Shown: one piece after another, positions 14,053 to 15,860 of the stretch | How the letters are laid out: the number at the start of each line of letters is the position of its first letter | Numbering within the stretch: position 1 is the first letter of the stretch | The notes under the pieces: generated by a model | Databases searched by the model: none | Told to the model about the DNA's origin: nothing | Seen by the model: the letters and a program-made list of their open reading frames with translations, nothing else | NCBI GenBank assembly: GCA_035524895.1 | Contig: DATLFI010000169.1 | Coordinates: 1-15,860 of the forward strand | DNA from: DATLFI01 sp035524895 | Lineage (GTDB): Bacteria > Acidobacteriota > Thermoanaerobaculia > Multivoradales > Multivoraceae | Reading direction: 5' to 3' | Length of the DNA stretch: 15,860 bases | Position numbers and translations under genes: made by a program

Positions 14053-15690
14053 ATGGAACGCGACGACGTCGACCTCGCGCGCCTCGCGCAGCTCGCCCGG
14101 GATGGGGGTCTCGAGGTCGAGGAGACGCACATTTCGCTGGTGTTGCTGACTCCGACCGAGGTGTTCAAGCTCAAGAAGCCGGTGGACCTGGGCTTCCTCG
14201 ATTTCTCGTCTCCCGCGGCCCGGCACGCCGCCTGCCTCGCAGAGGTCGAGCTCAACTCGCGCCTCGCGCCGGGTGTCTATCTCGGCGTGACGCGCGTGGG
14301 CATGGACGAGACCGACGAGACCGACGAGACCGACGAGACCGGACGGCTACGCCTTGGTGCGACCGGAGAGGACGCAGGACACGGGGACGAGCTCGCGCAC
14401 GGGGAGTGGGCCGTGCACATGCGGCGCTTGCCGCGCGAGGCGCGCGCCGACCACCGGCTCGAGCGCGGAGACCTCGACCGGCCGGAGCTCGCGCGACTCG
14501 CTCGCCGCCTTGCGGCCTTCCACGACGCGTCGCGCTGCGACCCGGAGACGTCCCGCTTCGGCGAGGTGGCGGCGATCCGCCGCAACGTCAAGGAGAACTT
14601 CGACCAGACCGCCGACTCGCTGGAGAGCTACCTCGACGCCGACGCGATCGCCGAGGTCGAGGGTTGGCAGCTCGACTTCCTCGCGCGCCACGAGGACCTG
14701 TTCGCCGGACGCGTCGGTGCGGGTCGCGTGCGCGACGGGCACGGCGATCTCCGTCTCGAACATGTGTACCTGGGCGAGGGCGTGCCGGAGGCGGACGGCT
14801 TGGCGGTGATCGACTGCATCGAGTTCAACGAGCGCTTCCGCTTCGCCGACGTGTGCTGCGACATCGCGTTCCTGGCGATGGACCTGGCGTGGCACCGCCG
14901 CGTCGATCTGGCCGAGGCGTTCCTCGCCGAGTACGCGCGCGCCTCCGACGACTACGACCTCTACGCGCTGGTCGACTTCTACGAGAGCTACCGCGCCTTC
15001 GTGAGGGGCAAGATCGCAGCGCTCACCGCCGAGCTGCCCGGCTTCGCGCCCGCGGTGAGGGAGCGGATGCGAGTGGAGGCGCGGCGCTACTTTCGGCTCG
15101 CCCAGGCCTCCGAGCGGCGGCCAGTGGTCGGCCCGAGGCTGGTGGTCGTGTGCGGGTCGATCGCCTCCGGCAAGAGCACGGTGGCCGATCGCCTGGCCGA
15201 CCGGCTCGGCGGTCCGGTGCTGGACGCGGACCGCACGCGCAAGCGCATGCTCGGCCGCTCGTCGACCGAGCCGCTCCACCATGCCCCTTTCCGTGGCGCC
15301 TACGACCCCGCGATCTCGGCACGGGTCTACGGGGAGCTGCTGCGTCGCGCGGAGGTGGTGCTGCGCTCGGGGCGCCCCGCCGTCCTCGACGCTAGCTTCC
15401 GGGCGAAGGCCGACCGGGAACAGGTGCGCAGCCTCGCGCAGCGGTTGCGCCTGCCGCTGTTGTTCGTGGAGTGCCAGGCGCCTCGCGCGGTGGTCGAGGA
15501 GCGCCTGCGCGAGCGGGCCCGGACGACGAGGGTCAGTGACGGCAGGCTCGAGATCCTCGATGGCTTCCTGGCCAGCTTCGAGCCGATCGAGGGGCTGCCA
15601 GCCGCGGAGCACGTGGTGCTCGACACCACGCTGCCGCTCGCGGCGGGCCTCGGCCCGGTCTTCGAGATCCTGCCGCGTTGGCCGAGCTAA
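14053..15690 (+). CDS. Aminoglycoside-phosphotransferase-like / P-loop kinase fusion
   Basis: This 545-residue protein joins two phosphotransfer domains found together in COG2187/COG0645-type proteins of unknown substrate. The N-terminal domain begins ETHISLVLLTPTEVFKLKKP with the nucleotide-binding lysines near residues 39-42. It carries the catalytic HGDLRLEHV at 230-238 and the metal-binding DCIEFNERFRFADV near 254-266. A P-loop domain starts near residue 362 with GSIASGKS at 368-375, then VLDADRTRKRM and AVLDASFRAKADR, like small-molecule kinases. The catalytic Asn of classical APH loops is replaced by His237, which I believe is common in this subfamily. I chose the ATG at 14053 because the upstream open frame has no family similarity; a good ribosome binding site is lacking. 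A DET repeat interrupts residues 85-96. Confidence 0.82.
   Translation: MERDDVDLARLAQLARDGGLEVEETHISLVLLTPTEVFKLKKPVDLGFLDFSSPAARHAACLAEVELNSRLAPGVYLGVTRVGMDETDETDETDETGRLRLGATGEDAGHGDELAHGEWAVHMRRLPREARADHRLERGDLDRPELARLARRLAAFHDASRCDPETSRFGEVAAIRRNVKENFDQTADSLESYLDADAIAEVEGWQLDFLARHEDLFAGRVGAGRVRDGHGDLRLEHVYLGEGVPEADGLAVIDCIEFNERFRFADVCCDIAFLAMDLAWHRRVDLAEAFLAEYARASDDYDLYALVDFYESYRAFVRGKIAALTAELPGFAPAVRERMRVEARRYFRLAQASERRPVVGPRLVVVCGSIASGKSTVADRLADRLGGPVLDADRTRKRMLGRSSTEPLHHAPFRGAYDPAISARVYGELLRRAEVVLRSGRPAVLDASFRAKADREQVRSLAQRLRLPLLFVECQAPRAVVEERLRERARTTRVSDGRLEILDGFLASFEPIEGLPAAEHVVLDTTLPLAAGLGPVFEILPRWPS
14305..14340 (+). repeat. 9-bp repeat inside the kinase fusion gene
   Basis: Four perfect copies of GACGAGACC encode Asp-Glu-Thr repeats at residues 85-96 of the protein, in a probable surface loop of the APH-like domain. 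The unit keeps the frame. Confidence 0.9.
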
Positions 15691-15810
15691 CGCGCGCGTC
15701 TTCGCGCGCGCTCCGAAGGCGCGCGTCCTCGCGCGCGCCCTTAGCGCGCGTCTTCGCGCGCGTCCCTAACAAGCGCGTCCTTGCGCTCCTAGCGCGCGTT
15801 CGTCGCGCGC
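15691..15810 (-). repeat. CG-rich stem-loop array at the 3' end of the kinase fusion
   Basis: Five stem-loops follow the stop codon with a spacing of about 22-27 bases. The stems and loops, read on the plus strand, are: CGCGCGCG arms with TCTT (15691-15710), GCGCGCG-type arms with TCCT (15719-15736), GCGCGCG arms with TCTT (15744-15761), a shorter AGCGC/GCGCT unit (15772-15787), and GCGCGCG arms with TTCGT (15792-15810). Linkers include CTTA, CCTAAC and CCTA. Read on the minus strand, the loops are purine-rich (AAGA, AGGA) and match the core of the array after frr. The alternating CG arms could also adopt Z-DNA. Confidence 0.75.
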
Positions 15811-15815
15811 CCTCT

Positions 15816-15838
15816 GCGGCCCAGCCTGAGGCTGCCGC
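15816..15838 (+). other. Two-step hairpin near the window edge
   Basis: GCGGC (15816-15820) pairs with GCCGC (15834-15838), and inside it AGCC (15823-15826) pairs with GGCT (15830-15833), leaving a two-base bulge and a TGA loop. It could terminate transcription of the kinase fusion gene, but no U-run follows. Confidence 0.4.
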
Positions 15839-15860
15839 GTCGCGCGGCATCCGTCTTGCT

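Noticed and set aside
13140..14255. N-terminal extension of the exported protein into a 753-residue frame
   Set aside because: The extension runs through the transporter gene in another frame. The ATG at 13139 has a ribosome binding site and begins a clear signal peptide.
14347..15612. A 421-codon minus-strand open frame
   Set aside because: It is antisense to the kinase fusion, whose conserved motifs span the same bases; the antisense translation shows no recognisable domain.
15691..15810. CRISPR array or tRNA-like elements at the window end
   Set aside because: The repeats are short CG palindromes with 4-6-base loops and linkers too short to be spacers; no tRNA arms fold.

Overview
The window is high-GC bacterial DNA. 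It holds a conserved translation operon next to a shorter accessory stretch full of toxin-antitoxin and abortive-infection genes. GTG and TTG starts are frequent, EF-Ts is the short form of about 200 residues, and the tRNA genes encode CCA. The gene set is Gram-negative in character, perhaps from a deltaproteobacterial-type lineage (Myxococcota, Desulfobacterota, Binatota or similar), but the sequence alone does not settle this.

Layout. 1-137: nothing callable. 138-1765, minus strand: folD and coaE, translationally coupled through a TTGA overlap. 1766-2160: divergent regulatory region with a good sigma70-type promoter for rplM and a long structured leader. 2161-7322, plus strand: rplM, rpsI, rpsB, tsf, pyrH, frr and rlmB, that is, ribosomal proteins L13, S9 and S2, EF-Ts, UMP kinase, ribosome recycling factor and a 23S rRNA methyltransferase. 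7492-7881: tRNA-Thr(UGU), tRNA-Tyr(GUA) and tRNA-Gly(UCC), in the same order and with the same anticodons as the E. coli cluster before tufB.

7882-11993: where a further tRNA-Thr and tuf might be expected, there is a small defence/toxin-antitoxin region instead. It has an intact Phd/VapC pair, a decayed unrecognised gene, an XRE-ImmA/IrrE regulator coupled to a frameshifted PIN toxin, and an intact AbiEi antitoxin followed by a wrecked AbiEii toxin. Antitoxins or regulators are intact while two of the three toxins are broken, as expected for a region decaying under selection against toxin activity.

11994-13906, minus strand: a two-gene unit with a VIT1/CCC1-type Fe/Mn transporter followed by an exported protein with DUF3047-like C-terminal features. 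14053-15690, plus strand: a fusion of an aminoglycoside-phosphotransferase-like domain with a P-loop kinase domain. After its stop codon lies an array of CG-rich stem-loops. A related array follows frr, with the shared core on the opposite strand. These two arrays are the most unusual non-coding structures in the window.
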